Positions 1 to 9,610 of a stretch of DNA of 64,000 bases are shown here, one piece after another. The stretch lies in contig NZ_JACCIU010000002.1 in assembly GCF_019303535.1 (NCBI RefSeq), positions 186,001 to 250,000 on the forward strand, given 5' to 3'. Made by a program: the position numbers and the translations under genes. Below the pieces are notes generated by a model, which saw only the letters and a list, made by a program, of their open reading frames with translations, did not search any database and was not told the DNA's origin. This DNA is from Lactobacillus sp. Sy-1. GTDB lineage: Bacteria > Bacillota > Bacilli > Lactobacillales > Lactobacillaceae. Each line of letters begins with the position of its first letter. The first letter of the stretch is position 1.

Positions 1-311
1 ATTGCCAGTGCTCGAATTCCTGCGATACTAATTGGTCTTCTAAGGATGAAGTGTGAGATGAAGAAGGTAATTAGATAACCACCAATCATGGCAACCATTA
101 CCCAAAATCCGACTGATAAATTATCAATAATCGTAGCGCTCTTGATTGACATGATACTTCCGAATAAACTAAAGGGTAATGCAAAATTTAACACAAATGC
201 ATTAAATCGGGATGCATCGTTTAAATCAAAGCGTTTCCGATACGAAGAATAATAACCAACTAGTAACGTGACAATAATGGGGCATAGTGCACCAACTACT
301 TTTATGAACAT
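1..311 (-). CDS. AEC-family (auxin efflux carrier/malate permease-like) transporter, 3' part missing
   Basis: Reading the minus strand from an ATG at 311 gives an open frame of 103 codons that runs off the left edge. The start is preceded by a GGGAGGAAA ribosome site. The product begins MFIKVVGALCPIIVTLLVGY and contains three or more hydrophobic helices. A short conserved stretch, NAFVLNFALPFSLFGSIMS, resembles the helix pair that opens AEC-family permeases, which carry malate, other organic acids or auxin-like anions. The substrate cannot be told from the N-terminus. The divergently arranged neighbour is not in view. The next gene upstream, also on the minus strand, encodes a ketopantoate-reductase-like enzyme, and the two may be cotranscribed because only 46 bases separate them. 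Confidence 0.7.
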   Translation of the reverse strand, partial: MFIKVVGALCPIIVTLLVGYYSSYRKRFDLNDASRFNAFVLNFALPFSLFGSIMSIKSATIIDNLSVGFWVMVAMIGGYLITFFISHFILRRPISIAGIRALA

Positions 312-357
312 AATAATTTCCTCCCGTGTCGAACATTAGATTTTTCAGAATCAATAA

Positions 358-1338
358 TTAGCTATTCTGGACCTGTTCGACATAGGATGCGAGATCAAAG
401 TTACCAGCAAATTCTGCAAGGTGAACTAAATTCCGTAAGAAATCATGGGTAGCAGCTTCATAATGATATTTAACTCCTAAATCATAAATATAGCCGTTGA
501 TGTAATCAACTTCAGTTGGACGGCCTTTTGAAAAGTCTTGGTACATTGATGGGTAGTGAAGGGGATTGCCCACTTCACTAACGTATTTAACGGTTTCCCA
601 TTCATCTTCACGGGTCCCTAATAATTTAATATTAGCCCGTTCACAAACGTCATATGCTTCGTTAATTAATTGACGAGATAGCTTTTCAGCAGTAGGGGAT
701 TGGATAAATTCACCCATTGGAATCTTCATCATGGTACAAAGAGTGTTAACCACAGAGTTAAAGATAATTTTAGATAACAAGGTTCCCATGAAGTTAGTCG
801 TTAACGTTGGATTTAAGTTTGCTTTTTTAAAATCATCCATAATCTGATGGGTGGTGTCATCAGGCTTTTCAGTTTGGTTAGCGAAGTGCATTGAACCAGC
901 ACCGGGCTTTCCAATAAAGTCAACATCACCAGGCTTATTAAGGACGGTTCCAATTAAAGCAGTCCCTCCAATTACCTTATCTTCAGCAAAGTATTTATCA
1001 AATTTTTCAATATGCCCCATTCCATTCATTCCACTAACCACATATTGCTTATCAGTAAAGAAATGGGCACAACGTTCTAACATTTCTGACAAGCCCATTT
1101 GCTTAGTGAATACTATGTACGCATCCGGATTGCCTTTATATTCTTCAGGGAAATAGATATTAACTGGAACTAAGTGACGACCTTGACCGTCTCTTGATAC
1201 AAACACACCACCTTGTTCCTTAATCGTATTTACTTCTGGTTCCCAGGTATCAACAAAATCGACTTCGAATCCAGCCTCCTGAAGTAATACCCCTAATCTT
1301 AATCCCATGGCACCAGCGCCTAAAACTGTGTATTTCAT
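358..1338 (-). CDS. 2-dehydropantoate 2-reductase-like oxidoreductase (ApbA/PanE family)
   Basis: The 326-residue protein opens with a Rossmann nucleotide site, GAGAMG at residues 7-12. It ends in the helical ApbA_C domain, in which LLSKIIFNSVVNTL holds the Lys and Asn expected at the catalytic site. Known members reduce ketopantoate to pantoate with NADPH in coenzyme A synthesis. Lactobacilli carry several paralogues, some acting on other 2-oxo acids, so the substrate is inferred. The ATG at 1338 is chosen over an upstream GTG at 1347 because GGAG ends 8 bases before it. An AT-rich 108-base region separates it from the divergent glycosylase gene. Confidence 0.8.
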   Translation of the reverse strand: MKYTVLGAGAMGLRLGVLLQEAGFEVDFVDTWEPEVNTIKEQGGVFVSRDGQGRHLVPVNIYFPEEYKGNPDAYIVFTKQMGLSEMLERCAHFFTDKQYVVSGMNGMGHIEKFDKYFAEDKVIGGTALIGTVLNKPGDVDFIGKPGAGSMHFANQTEKPDDTTHQIMDDFKKANLNPTLTTNFMGTLLSKIIFNSVVNTLCTMMKIPMGEFIQSPTAEKLSRQLINEAYDVCERANIKLLGTREDEWETVKYVSEVGNPLHYPSMYQDFSKGRPTEVDYINGYIYDLGVKYHYEAATHDFLRNLVHLAEFAGNFDLASYVEQVQNS

Positions 1339-1455
1339 ACTTGTCACTCCAATCTAATTAATTTTTAATAATTCTAGCACTTTCAAATTAAAATGCAACC
1401 TTTTTATTAAAATCAGACTAATTGTATACTATTTATTGATGGAGGATTTATTAAC

Positions 1456-2097
1456 ATGACAGATAATTCAATTAAAGCGGTAAAAGCATTTTTTGATGAC
1501 CGGCCAACAGAAGTGATTGCTGCGGACTGTTTAGGGCGCAAGCTCATTTACGATGGTCCCAAGGGGACCGTTGCAGCATACATTGTTGAAGCAGAAGCCT
1601 ACCTAGGCGAACAAGACTCAACAGCCCATGCTTATCAAGGACGGCGAACATCTTCGGTTGAGCCCCTTTACGGCCAACCGGGGACGGTTTACATTTATTC
1701 AATTCATGGCCGTTATCTTTTTGATGTGGTAACGCAAAGAAAAGATGTTCCCCAAGGAATTTTAATTCGGGCGGGAGAACCATGTGCTGGAATTGAGATT
1801 ATGGAGCAAAACCGCAGTAAGCACGGGGTTAATTTAACTAACGGACCCGGAAAGTTGATGGAGGCATTTGGAATTCACGATATGAAAATGAACCAGTTAT
1901 TTGTTAATGCTTGCCCAATTCGAATGGATTTAGACCATCGTTTAATTCCAAGTCAAGTTGCTACTGGTGCTAGAATTGGGGTGAATCAAAGTGGACCTTC
2001 TGCCCAACTACCGCTGCGTTTCTACGTGGCTGGTAATCCGTATGTTTCTGGAATGTTAAAGCGGAATACGTTGGCAAATAACGGTTGGCAAAAATAA
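1456..2097 (+). CDS. DNA-3-methyladenine glycosylase (Aag/MPG type)
   Basis: The 213-residue protein has the family core EAEAYLGEQDSTAHAY near residues 46-61, which includes the catalytic Glu and the base-pocket residues. It also has the conserved stretch NGPGKLMEAFGI near residue 128. The length is normal for bacterial Aag proteins. The enzyme flips out alkylated purines and cuts the N-glycosidic bond to start base excision repair. A GGAGG site lies 10 bases before the ATG. It is followed after 37 bases by sbcD and sbcC, so the three genes may form a DNA-repair operon. Confidence 0.92.
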   Translation: MTDNSIKAVKAFFDDRPTEVIAADCLGRKLIYDGPKGTVAAYIVEAEAYLGEQDSTAHAYQGRRTSSVEPLYGQPGTVYIYSIHGRYLFDVVTQRKDVPQGILIRAGEPCAGIEIMEQNRSKHGVNLTNGPGKLMEAFGIHDMKMNQLFVNACPIRMDLDHRLIPSQVATGARIGVNQSGPSAQLPLRFYVAGNPYVSGMLKRNTLANNGWQK

Positions 2098-2134
2098 TAA
2101 TTGATGGACTTCAGATAAAAAGTGGGGGATTAAC

Positions 2135-3270
2135 ATGCGACTATTACACACAGCTGATTGGCACATCGGTCGGCGATTACACGGTTTTAACTTGGCTGAA
2201 GAACAACTGAATGCGTTTAAGCAAATTGAACGAATTGCGATTGATGAACAGGTTGATGGAATTATCATCGCTGGTGATTTATACGATCGAAGCCTTCCCT
2301 CTGAACAATCAGTGGGCCTATTTAACCGGATGCTCAAAAAATTAAATTTAGCAGACCACTTCCCAATTTATGCAATTGCTGGAAACCATGATAGCGCAAC
2401 CCGTTTATCGATTGGCAGCGACTGGTTTAAGGATACTAATCTTTATATTCATACCCAGGTTAGTCAGTGCTTCCAACCAGTTGAACTTGCAGACGCACAG
2501 CTATTCTTACTGCCGTTTTTTGAGCCATTTGAGGTCCGGCAGTATTTTAATGATGAATCAATTCAACACGTTGACGAGGCGTTTGCTGCAATCGTTGAAC
2601 AAATTAAGAAGCAATTCGTTTCCGATAAGAAGCACATCCTGATCTCCCACTTCTTTGTGGCGGGCAGTGCAACCACGGAATCCGAAACAAAGTTGACTGT
2701 CGGGGGACTATCAGCGGTTCCTGAACAATTACTAGCGGACTTTGATTATGTTGCACTTGGACATCTGCATGGAAAGGATGCGATTAAGGCACCGAATATT
2801 CAATACAGCGGCTCTCCAGTCAAGTTTTCGTTGTCTGAGGCTAATCAGAAAAAAAGGGGTTTTCGTTGTGGATACCAATCGGATCGAACAGCGCCAATTT
2901 TTTTGAATTATCACCACTGCGCGATGTTAAGCAGTTAACTGATTCGTTCGAAAAGCTAACTGATCCTGGATATTACGAAGCGGTGAACCGGGATGACTAT
3001 ATTGGCATTAACCTTACCAACCAAAATCAAATCCCTAACTTAATGGCTCGGCTTAGAAAAATTTATCCAAATATCATCGAGTTAAAGCGGGCTAATGGCT
3101 CGGCAGCGGTGTTTAAGTCCCACGGTATCAATGCAAATCAAATTCGGCAAACTGATCCGATGGACCTATTAGATCGGTTTTATGAAAAAATTACCAAACA
3201 AAAATTAACTAAGAATCAGCTAAAGTGGGCTCAAGATGCTTTAAAGTCCATTAATAACGGGGGTAAATAA
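2135..3270 (+). pseudogene. sbcD: SbcD nuclease subunit, disrupted by two homopolymer frameshifts
   Basis: The first 267-codon frame (2135-2938) carries calcineurin-type phosphoesterase motifs: DWHIGRRL near residue 8, GDLYDR near 48, AGNHDS near 84 and GHLHG near 208. The C-terminal third continues in another frame to a stop at 3268-3270, with FFELSPLRDV and the usual capping-domain sequence. The shift lies between an A7 run at 2849-2855 and a T7 run at 2898-2904. Removing one base from each run restores a family-like reading, KKGVFVVDTNRIEQRQFFEL. SbcD with SbcC is an Mn-dependent exo/endonuclease that opens DNA hairpins. sbcC follows 2 bases after the stop and is intact. The cause may be sequencing error at homopolymers, true decay, or slippage that rescues the protein. 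The second frame has no ribosome site of its own. Confidence 0.85.
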
Positions 3271-3272
3271 CA

Positions 3273-6200
3273 ATGCGACCATTAGCACTAACCTTAAAAA
3301 ATTTCGGACCCTATGAAAACGAAACCATTGATTTTAATGGTCTATATGCGTCATCGCTTTTTTTAATTTCGGGTCCAACTGGAAGCGGGAAAACCACCAT
3401 CTTCGATGCAATTACGTTCGCACTCTATGGCCTCGGAGCTAGCGATGAACGGCCGGTTGATGAACTACGCTCTGATTTTGCCAACCCGGATGCTGAAACC
3501 AGTATTGACTTTAAGTTTGAACATCAAGGGAGCGTTTATTTGGTGCACAGAGAACCGAAACAAACGCGGAATAAAAAACGGGGCACTGGTCAAAAGGAGT
3601 ACCCTGCCGTGGGACGTTTGAGGATTTTTGTTGATGGAGTGGAAAAAGACGAAGTTACCAAGTTGCAAAAGATTAACCTCATCTTAACCGACGTGCTACA
3701 AATTAATCGCCAGCAATTTACCCAGATTGTAATGCTCCCACAGGGTGATTTTAGAAAGTTTCTGGTGGCCTCTAGTGCCGATAAGGAAGGGGTCTTACGC
3801 CACATTTTTAAAACCACTCGCTACCAAAAGTGGGGGGAGTTGCTTCATGATCAATTACGAGCAACGACTAAAAAGAGTAACCAGTGGCAATTAGCCATTG
3901 AACAAGAACTTGCAAAGGTAAAGTGGAGTGCTGTAAATGCTGATCAGGAAAAGGATTTGACCAATGAAGCAAAACTAGAGTTACTAGTTCAACAACAAAA
4001 GACTGCCAAGGCCGAACTAACAGCTGCTGAGAAAACGGTGGATCAATCGCAACTAGAATATGAACAGGCTCAGCAAAAATTAGCTGCAGCGCAAAAAATG
4101 AACAATCAAATTAAGACGTACAATGATTTTAAGGTTCAGTTAGCAACGCTTTCCGCTCAACAACCTGAGATGGATCAATTAGCGAATACGATTAACGACT
4201 TGAATTGGGTTCGTGATCATCAAGCTACCAATCAACAGTTAGTAGAGCTAAAAGCGCAAATTACCAGGTATGAAGAAAAGCAAAAAGATACCACTACCCA
4301 AATTGATCATAATCAAGTCCTTGCTAGGAAGTTGAAGACGGCCGCTGATCTCTTAACCAATGTTGCTGGTCAACAGGATCAAAGAATTGCAACGAAATCA
4401 ATTTATATTAACCAGCGGCCAGCACTAAGTGACTATCAGGAAAAGCAATCTCAACTAGAACGAGAAGCTAAAAAAAATCAAGCGGTAATTGAGGAAATTG
4501 AACGAGTAAATAAAATCCATGCTAAGTTGGTTGCAACCCACCAAGCAAATGACCAAAAAGCTCAGCAATTGCCGGCCTTAAAACAGTTACGCACTAGCAC
4601 CCAGCATCAAATTGATCAATTACTTACCATTGGAAAGCGGACGCAGCGCCTTTTGGCAAGCCAATTTGAATTGACAGATTTAAAAGAGCAGTTAAAGCAT
4701 TCGAATGCCGAAATTAAACAATTTAGTTCAGTGGTGGCTGACTTGAAGAGTAATTATGAGAATTTGAACAATCAGTTCATTCAAAATCAAATTCTGGCTT
4801 TGGCTGCCCAATTAAAATCGGGAACACCTTGCCCAGTTTGTGGGAGTCTAGAGCATCCTGATCCAGCACGATTGGATAGTGAGCAGCAGGTTTCTGAGGC
4901 GGCTGTGAAACAGGCAAATAGTGAGTACCAATCTAAATCCCAAGCGCTAGCGGAGTTGAAATCCAAAACTGCTGAACGCGAATCGCAAATGCAAAAGCAA
5001 ATTAAGGCAGTCGAAACCGAGCGGTGTGAATTAATTAGTGAATTAAAAGAAGTTACGGATGTTGATTCTACAATTACTATTCAATCATTAGCTGATTTAC
5101 TTAAGCAACTGACCGTCCAAAAGCAGGCAGCTGCTAATCAAAACGAACAAGAAATTAAACGGATTGAAAAAATCATTGAATCTGATCGCCAGATACAGGC
5201 GGATTTATTAAAATGTGAAAACCAAATTACTAAGTTAGAAAATGATAAGAATCAAGGAGCCATCGACCAACAAAAAATTACAACTGAGTTAAAAGACGTT
5301 CAAGCGGGGCTGCCAGACGGGGTAACTGACCTTAAGACGCTAGATTCTAAAATTGCGCAGTTGGACTCAGAAATAAATAAGTACCAAGCAGCGGTTACCG
5401 CAAGCCAAAAGCAAATAGCTGATAATCGCGAACAACGTTCCTCGCTAAGTGCGCAGCTGGTGGCAATTCAAGAAGACATTGATGAAGCCCAATCGACATA
5501 TCAACAAAAATATACCCAGTTGGATGGCGAAATTCAGCATCACTTTTCAGCGACTGACGGGTGGCAAGCGTTCAAAAACCAGTTGGAACAGTTGAAGAAT
5601 TTGGCTGATTACCAAGCTCAACTAACTGATTACAACGACCATCTGAAAGCAGTTCAAAATAACATTGCAACCTACCAAAAGCTAGTTGGCGACCATCAGT
5701 TGGTTGACCTAGTGGATGCGAATGCACAGGTGGAAGGATTAGCAAAAAAACGTACCCTAGTTAAGGATGAATTCCAGACTCAACGGGATGTGTTCACACT
5801 GAATGCTGAAACTCTAAAGCAGGTTCAAAAAAATTACCAGCAGATTGGTGAGCATGCGCAAAGATTAAATGAGCTGACCCTACTTTCCGAAACGATAAAC
5901 GGGAAAGGGGATGCTAAACTGAGTCTAGAACGCTATGTCCTACGTGCACAGTTAGTGGAAATTTTAGGAGTAGCGAACGAATACCTTGCCGACTTAAGTT
6001 CGAATCGGTATCAATTAATTCTGCATGATGGAATTGGGTCGAATCAAAAGGACACGGGACTAGAAATTGATGTTTATGATGATAACGTTGGCCAGGCTCG
6101 TAGCGTTCATACCCTATCCGGTGGGGAGAGCTTTATTGCTGCCCTAAGCTTGGCTCTAGCCCTTGGTGAAGTCATTCAAAATGAAGCAGGTGGGATTAGC

Positions 6201-6410
6201 ATCGATACCCTATTCATTGATGAAGGGTTTGGATCTTTGGATCGTGACTCACTGCAAACGGCGATGGCGGCCTTAGAAAACATTGAATCTGATAATCGAA
6301 CGATTGGGATCATTAGTCATGTTGCAACACTCCAGGAACAAATTCCGGTTCAGCTAAAAATTCATCAAGTTGAGCAGGGCCGTAGTACCACTAGGGTAAT
6401 TAACAATTAG
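3273..6410 (+). CDS. sbcC: SbcC, ATPase subunit of the SbcCD nuclease
   Basis: This 1045-residue SMC/Rad50-like protein has a Walker A motif, GPTGSGKTT, near residue 34. Long Gln- and Lys-rich coiled coils flank a zinc hook, CPVCG, at about residue 520. The ABC signature LSGGESF is near 948 and Walker B, TLFIDEGFGSLD, near 980. The length is typical of Firmicutes SbcC. It bridges and processes DNA ends and hairpins together with SbcD. The ATG lies 2 bases after the sbcD stop, so translation is probably coupled, and disruption of sbcD would leave this subunit without its nuclease partner. Confidence 0.95.
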   Translation: MRPLALTLKNFGPYENETIDFNGLYASSLFLISGPTGSGKTTIFDAITFALYGLGASDERPVDELRSDFANPDAETSIDFKFEHQGSVYLVHREPKQTRNKKRGTGQKEYPAVGRLRIFVDGVEKDEVTKLQKINLILTDVLQINRQQFTQIVMLPQGDFRKFLVASSADKEGVLRHIFKTTRYQKWGELLHDQLRATTKKSNQWQLAIEQELAKVKWSAVNADQEKDLTNEAKLELLVQQQKTAKAELTAAEKTVDQSQLEYEQAQQKLAAAQKMNNQIKTYNDFKVQLATLSAQQPEMDQLANTINDLNWVRDHQATNQQLVELKAQITRYEEKQKDTTTQIDHNQVLARKLKTAADLLTNVAGQQDQRIATKSIYINQRPALSDYQEKQSQLEREAKKNQAVIEEIERVNKIHAKLVATHQANDQKAQQLPALKQLRTSTQHQIDQLLTIGKRTQRLLASQFELTDLKEQLKHSNAEIKQFSSVVADLKSNYENLNNQFIQNQILALAAQLKSGTPCPVCGSLEHPDPARLDSEQQVSEAAVKQANSEYQSKSQALAELKSKTAERESQMQKQIKAVETERCELISELKEVTDVDSTITIQSLADLLKQLTVQKQAAANQNEQEIKRIEKIIESDRQIQADLLKCENQITKLENDKNQGAIDQQKITTELKDVQAGLPDGVTDLKTLDSKIAQLDSEINKYQAAVTASQKQIADNREQRSSLSAQLVAIQEDIDEAQSTYQQKYTQLDGEIQHHFSATDGWQAFKNQLEQLKNLADYQAQLTDYNDHLKAVQNNIATYQKLVGDHQLVDLVDANAQVEGLAKKRTLVKDEFQTQRDVFTLNAETLKQVQKNYQQIGEHAQRLNELTLLSETINGKGDAKLSLERYVLRAQLVEILGVANEYLADLSSNRYQLILHDGIGSNQKDTGLEIDVYDDNVGQARSVHTLSGGESFIAALSLALALGEVIQNEAGGISIDTLFIDEGFGSLDRDSLQTAMAALENIESDNRTIGIISHVATLQEQIPVQLKIHQVEQGRSTTRVINN

Positions 6411-6419
6411 GAGGAATTC

Positions 6420-6563
6420 ATGAAGAATCAATTTTTATTCCTGTTTAGGCAACGACTAATTGGGTATACATTGGACAATCGAACTTTAATCTTGATAACT
6501 GGAACGATTGTCATTATTTCAGTGGTTGTAGTTCTATTAATTATTAAATTTAACCGGAAGTAG
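6420..6563 (+). CDS. Small single-span membrane protein (47 aa)
   Basis: An ATG at 6420 follows a good AGGAGG site that lies just after the sbcC stop. The frame encodes 47 residues: a basic N-terminal part, then a hydrophobic helix (about residues 22-42, rich in Ile and Val), then a short basic tail ending KFNRK. No family is recognised. Its position suggests transcription as the last gene of the sbcDC operon. The strong ribosome site and clean transmembrane profile argue that it is real, but nothing in the sequence shows its job. Confidence 0.6.
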   Translation: MKNQFLFLFRQRLIGYTLDNRTLILITGTIVIISVVVVLLIIKFNRK

Positions 6564-6638
6564 CAACCATTTTTAATGGTATTGAAATATGCGGAATTAA
6601 ATAATAAAATTAAGGTTAATGATGGGGTGATTATCTTA

Positions 6639-7172
6639 ATGAAAACAAAATTAGCATTAACACTGTTATGGGTGCCGTTACTACTAGCAGGTTGTGGGAA
6701 TAACAACAGTAATGATGGTCAATTTTCAGGGCGTTCAAAGAGTATCACGACTGCTGTTAACCGTTCTAAAGAAGCTGCTAAAAAACAATCCGAGAGTAAT
6801 TCCAGTTCAATTCAGACTAGTGATTATCAATCAATTGATAAGTCATTTATTGAAAGGGCACTTGATAAAAAACAAATTGCAGTTGCAAAGGCGCAAATTG
6901 CAAACAAGAAGTTTATTATTGATGGGAAGATAAAACAAATTGGGAAGGTGAAGTCCAATCAGAGGTCAATTTTGGTCAGTTCAAACGGGCAAAACTACAT
7001 TGTTTATGCTAGACCTGAGATAATCAAAAACGTTAAAGCGAACCAAAGCGTCAAAATTTACGGGAGCGGTCTTTCCATTATGAGTGGAAACGCCAGTGAT
7101 TTCGGCATTTCACAAAAGCTATCAGCTGATGAAACGTTGCTATTCAATGCCGCTCAAATTGATGCAAAATAA
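6639..7172 (+). CDS. Putative lipoprotein with an OB-fold-like domain
   Basis: An upstream in-frame ATG exists at 6576, but the ATG at 6639 gives a proper lipoprotein signal: MKTK, a hydrophobic run and the lipobox LLAGC with Cys at residue 19. After a Ser/Asn-rich linker, residues from about 90 to 160 form a small beta-rich region, with IDGKIKQIGK followed by a segment ending KIYGSGLS. This resembles the OB-like tRNA_anti-type domains found in other Gram-positive surface lipoproteins. That resemblance is my inference. The role is unknown. The gene ends in a large hairpin shared with the convergent gene. Confidence 0.65.
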   Translation: MKTKLALTLLWVPLLLAGCGNNNSNDGQFSGRSKSITTAVNRSKEAAKKQSESNSSSIQTSDYQSIDKSFIERALDKKQIAVAKAQIANKKFIIDGKIKQIGKVKSNQRSILVSSNGQNYIVYARPEIIKNVKANQSVKIYGSGLSIMSGNASDFGISQKLSADETLLFNAAQIDAK

Positions 7173-7248
7173 AAATCGTGGAATTGTAATTACCAAGCAT
7201 TCGTTATTATTAATAACATCGTTGGCAAAGTACAATTCCACGATTTTT
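7171..7248. terminator. Bidirectional terminator with an 18-bp stem and a palindromic loop
   Basis: Arms at 7171-7188 and 7231-7248 are exact inverted repeats that start with A5 and end with T6, so the hairpin can stop transcription in both directions. The 42-base loop holds a second perfect palindrome, GTTATTATTAATAAC. It separates the lipoprotein gene from the convergent membrane-protein gene, whose stop it overlaps. Confidence 0.85.
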
Positions 7249-7568
7249 TAATTTTCTTCGTATATTTTAAGTGCAAGGTATAGCTTGTGAATTGGATATC
7301 TAATAATCGGCAATCCAATCGTAATTAAGCTAATGAAAAGCCCTTCAAGGACCATTGGACGATTAGTAAAGAATCTTAAATGAACACTCCAAAGAGCCGT
7401 AAATGCAATGATTAGGATGATCGTGCCAAATAGATGTGCCTTCCAAAATAATTTGTCTGTTTTCTGAATTTGATCAAAATGATACCAAGCAATAATGAAA
7501 TGGGCGAATCCAGCAGTTAGCCAGATAGCTGCAGTCACCACACACAGGTTAATGATAAACATTCTCAT
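7248..7568 (-). CDS. Small polytopic membrane protein of unknown function (106 aa)
   Basis: The protein is mostly hydrophobic, with about three membrane spans near residues 5-27, 44-65 and 75-92. It also carries basic and aromatic residues (HFDQIQKTDKLFWKAH) between the first two. A GGGGGG ribosome site lies close before the ATG at 7568. I do not recognise the family. It is monocistronic by position, between a terminator and a divergent gene, and its C-terminal end sits in the shared terminator. Confidence 0.55.
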   Translation of the reverse strand: MRMFIINLCVVTAAIWLTAGFAHFIIAWYHFDQIQKTDKLFWKAHLFGTIILIIAFTALWSVHLRFFTNRPMVLEGLFISLITIGLPIIRYPIHKLYLALKIYEEN

Positions 7569-7692
7569 AATCAGCCCCCCTAAAATTTGCAGTTTTTTTA
7601 CAATTTCTTGATTTAATTATAAAATTAAAAAATGTATAATTAAATAATTAGGGACTAATTCTTAATATTTTACATTGAAAGGAACCGTTGAT

Positions 7693-9513
7693 TTGCGACT
7701 AAAAAAGGGCTATCCATACATAATAATACTTTTCATTGCGTTAATAATTTTAATTCCACAGGTTCGTTCGCATGCCTTTATATATGGCGTAGATTCAGCA
7801 TTTCACATGAATCGATTTTACGATGCAGCAATGCAAATTCAGACTGGTCATTATAATTATTTTCAATCGTTCTTTGGCTTTCAGCAGTCAGGACGTTCAG
7901 TGAATGCGTTATATGGGCCACTATTTGCATATTTAAACGGTGCTTTACTACTGATTACTAAGACCTGGTATCGTTATCAAATTGCCAGTTCCTTCCTAGT
8001 TTTATTCATCAGCGGGAGTTTAATGTATCGATTAGCGGTTAAGAACCATGTTAAGGGGTACATTGGAATCATCATTGCGATGCTTTATATGATGTCGGAT
8101 CCAGTAATGGCCTGGGTTGTCGGCCAACAATTTACCGGTTGGGGAGCCGCCTTTTTACCGCTAGCTTTATTAATGGGGACTGAAATGGTTCGCAACAAAC
8201 GCATCTCAATTATTAAGCTTTCACTTGCCATGGCATTACTACTGCAGGTTCACTTCATGACTTCCCTGATGGCAGCACTATCACTGGTCCCGTTCTTTTT
8301 AGTTGCGCTATACCTTTCAAATCAGCGGTTAAAGCTCTTTCAACAATTATTCCTGGCAATCGGGTTAACGGTACTGCTCACTGCCAACGTTTGGGGTGGA
8401 ATGCTAGAACTATCATTATCGAACAACTTATTGCCAGTTGCGCCGGGAATTGACGTTAGTGTAACTGCACCACGGGTGGCTGGACAATCCTCTGGGGTCT
8501 TGGCTAGTAGCACCGCTAGTGCTGGGGTGGGGTCCGGTTTAAATACCCTAGGCGTGAGCGTCCCATTCCTATTGATTTTACTGGCGATTCTGGGATATCT
8601 GGTTTTCAATTACAAAAGAATGCCCAAGTTGACCTATTTGATAACAGCCACCGGAGTCGGGTTTCTTTACATTGCTTCCGATTATTTTCCATGGCACTAC
8701 CTAGCCCATCTCCTACCATCTGTGGACTACATTCAATTTCCATCCCGCTTCTTAGTGGTGGCAATCGTTTTAATGTTATTAGCGTTTGGAATGTGCCTAT
8801 CCAACTCTGATGGCCTAATGATTAGTCCCATCATTAAAATTGGATTTACCGTCTACGTTTTACTGGCGGTACAGGCAACTTCTTATCAGGAGTTGCAGAA
8901 TGGAATTGCGGCTTATCAGTCTGATCAGGTAGTATTACCAGATCGAAACTTAACGATTAGCCCACTCAAACCGGCCAAGTTACGGGCAATGTTTAATACC
9001 GATAATTTAGAATTAGCGATTAATGCTTTTAATAAACCAACGCCAGATTACCTTCCGTTTTTTGTAAAAATTCATCCTGATCAATACTGGGTCTATCATC
9101 CATATCACCTGTATAAGTCACAAATTTTAACTAATTTAAAGCCCAATAATAGTGATAAGGATAAACAATCAGATACGCCGCCTGTTAAAAAAGTGGTTAC
9201 AGATAAGGGCTTGGAAATAACTTGGACCAATCCGCTGGATCATAAGTGGTGGATATCGATTCCCGTTATTAAGTACGCTAACACCGTCGTATTAATTGAT
9301 GGGAAGCGGGTCCCAGTTGACACCTCTTCAATCGGAAAGATGTTTATTGACTCAAAGCCTGGAATTAACCATGCTTTAATCTTCTATCAATCAACCTGGT
9401 GGTACTACTTATCCGTATTGGCTACGTTAATTACGGCTTTGGCCTTGTTAATTAACCCGATTGTAAAAAAAGCGTTGATTTATTTAAAAAAATCAAAAAT
9501 AATTAAAATTTAA
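7693..9513 (+). CDS. Large polytopic membrane protein, PTPS-related/GT-C-like
   Basis: From a TTG at 7693, 9 bases after GAAAGGA, the protein has about 606 residues. There are roughly ten hydrophobic segments up to residue 400, a soluble part (about 400-575), and a last span before a basic tail. The N-terminal loop contains IYGVDSAFHMNRFYDA followed by SVNALYGPLFAYLNG. This pattern of an acidic residue and FH(L/M)NR outside the membrane, then a YGP/YPP motif, matches bacterial membrane proteins annotated as 6-pyruvoyl-tetrahydropterin-synthase-related and resembles GT-C glycosyltransferases. A role in cell-surface glycan transfer is an inference. An in-frame TTG at 7675 exists but has no spacing to a ribosome site. 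Confidence 0.6.
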   Translation: MRLKKGYPYIIILFIALIILIPQVRSHAFIYGVDSAFHMNRFYDAAMQIQTGHYNYFQSFFGFQQSGRSVNALYGPLFAYLNGALLLITKTWYRYQIASSFLVLFISGSLMYRLAVKNHVKGYIGIIIAMLYMMSDPVMAWVVGQQFTGWGAAFLPLALLMGTEMVRNKRISIIKLSLAMALLLQVHFMTSLMAALSLVPFFLVALYLSNQRLKLFQQLFLAIGLTVLLTANVWGGMLELSLSNNLLPVAPGIDVSVTAPRVAGQSSGVLASSTASAGVGSGLNTLGVSVPFLLILLAILGYLVFNYKRMPKLTYLITATGVGFLYIASDYFPWHYLAHLLPSVDYIQFPSRFLVVAIVLMLLAFGMCLSNSDGLMISPIIKIGFTVYVLLAVQATSYQELQNGIAAYQSDQVVLPDRNLTISPLKPAKLRAMFNTDNLELAINAFNKPTPDYLPFFVKIHPDQYWVYHPYHLYKSQILTNLKPNNSDKDKQSDTPPVKKVVTDKGLEITWTNPLDHKWWISIPVIKYANTVVLIDGKRVPVDTSSIGKMFIDSKPGINHALIFYQSTWWYYLSVLATLITALALLINPIVKKALIYLKKSKIIKI

Positions 9514-9610
9514 ATTGATTATGATTAAAAAATTTTGTAGTATAAGTATATGAAATAAGTGAGCCATATTTATGCAAAATGTTACTAACATAGAAAGGTT
9601 GGTATTAATT

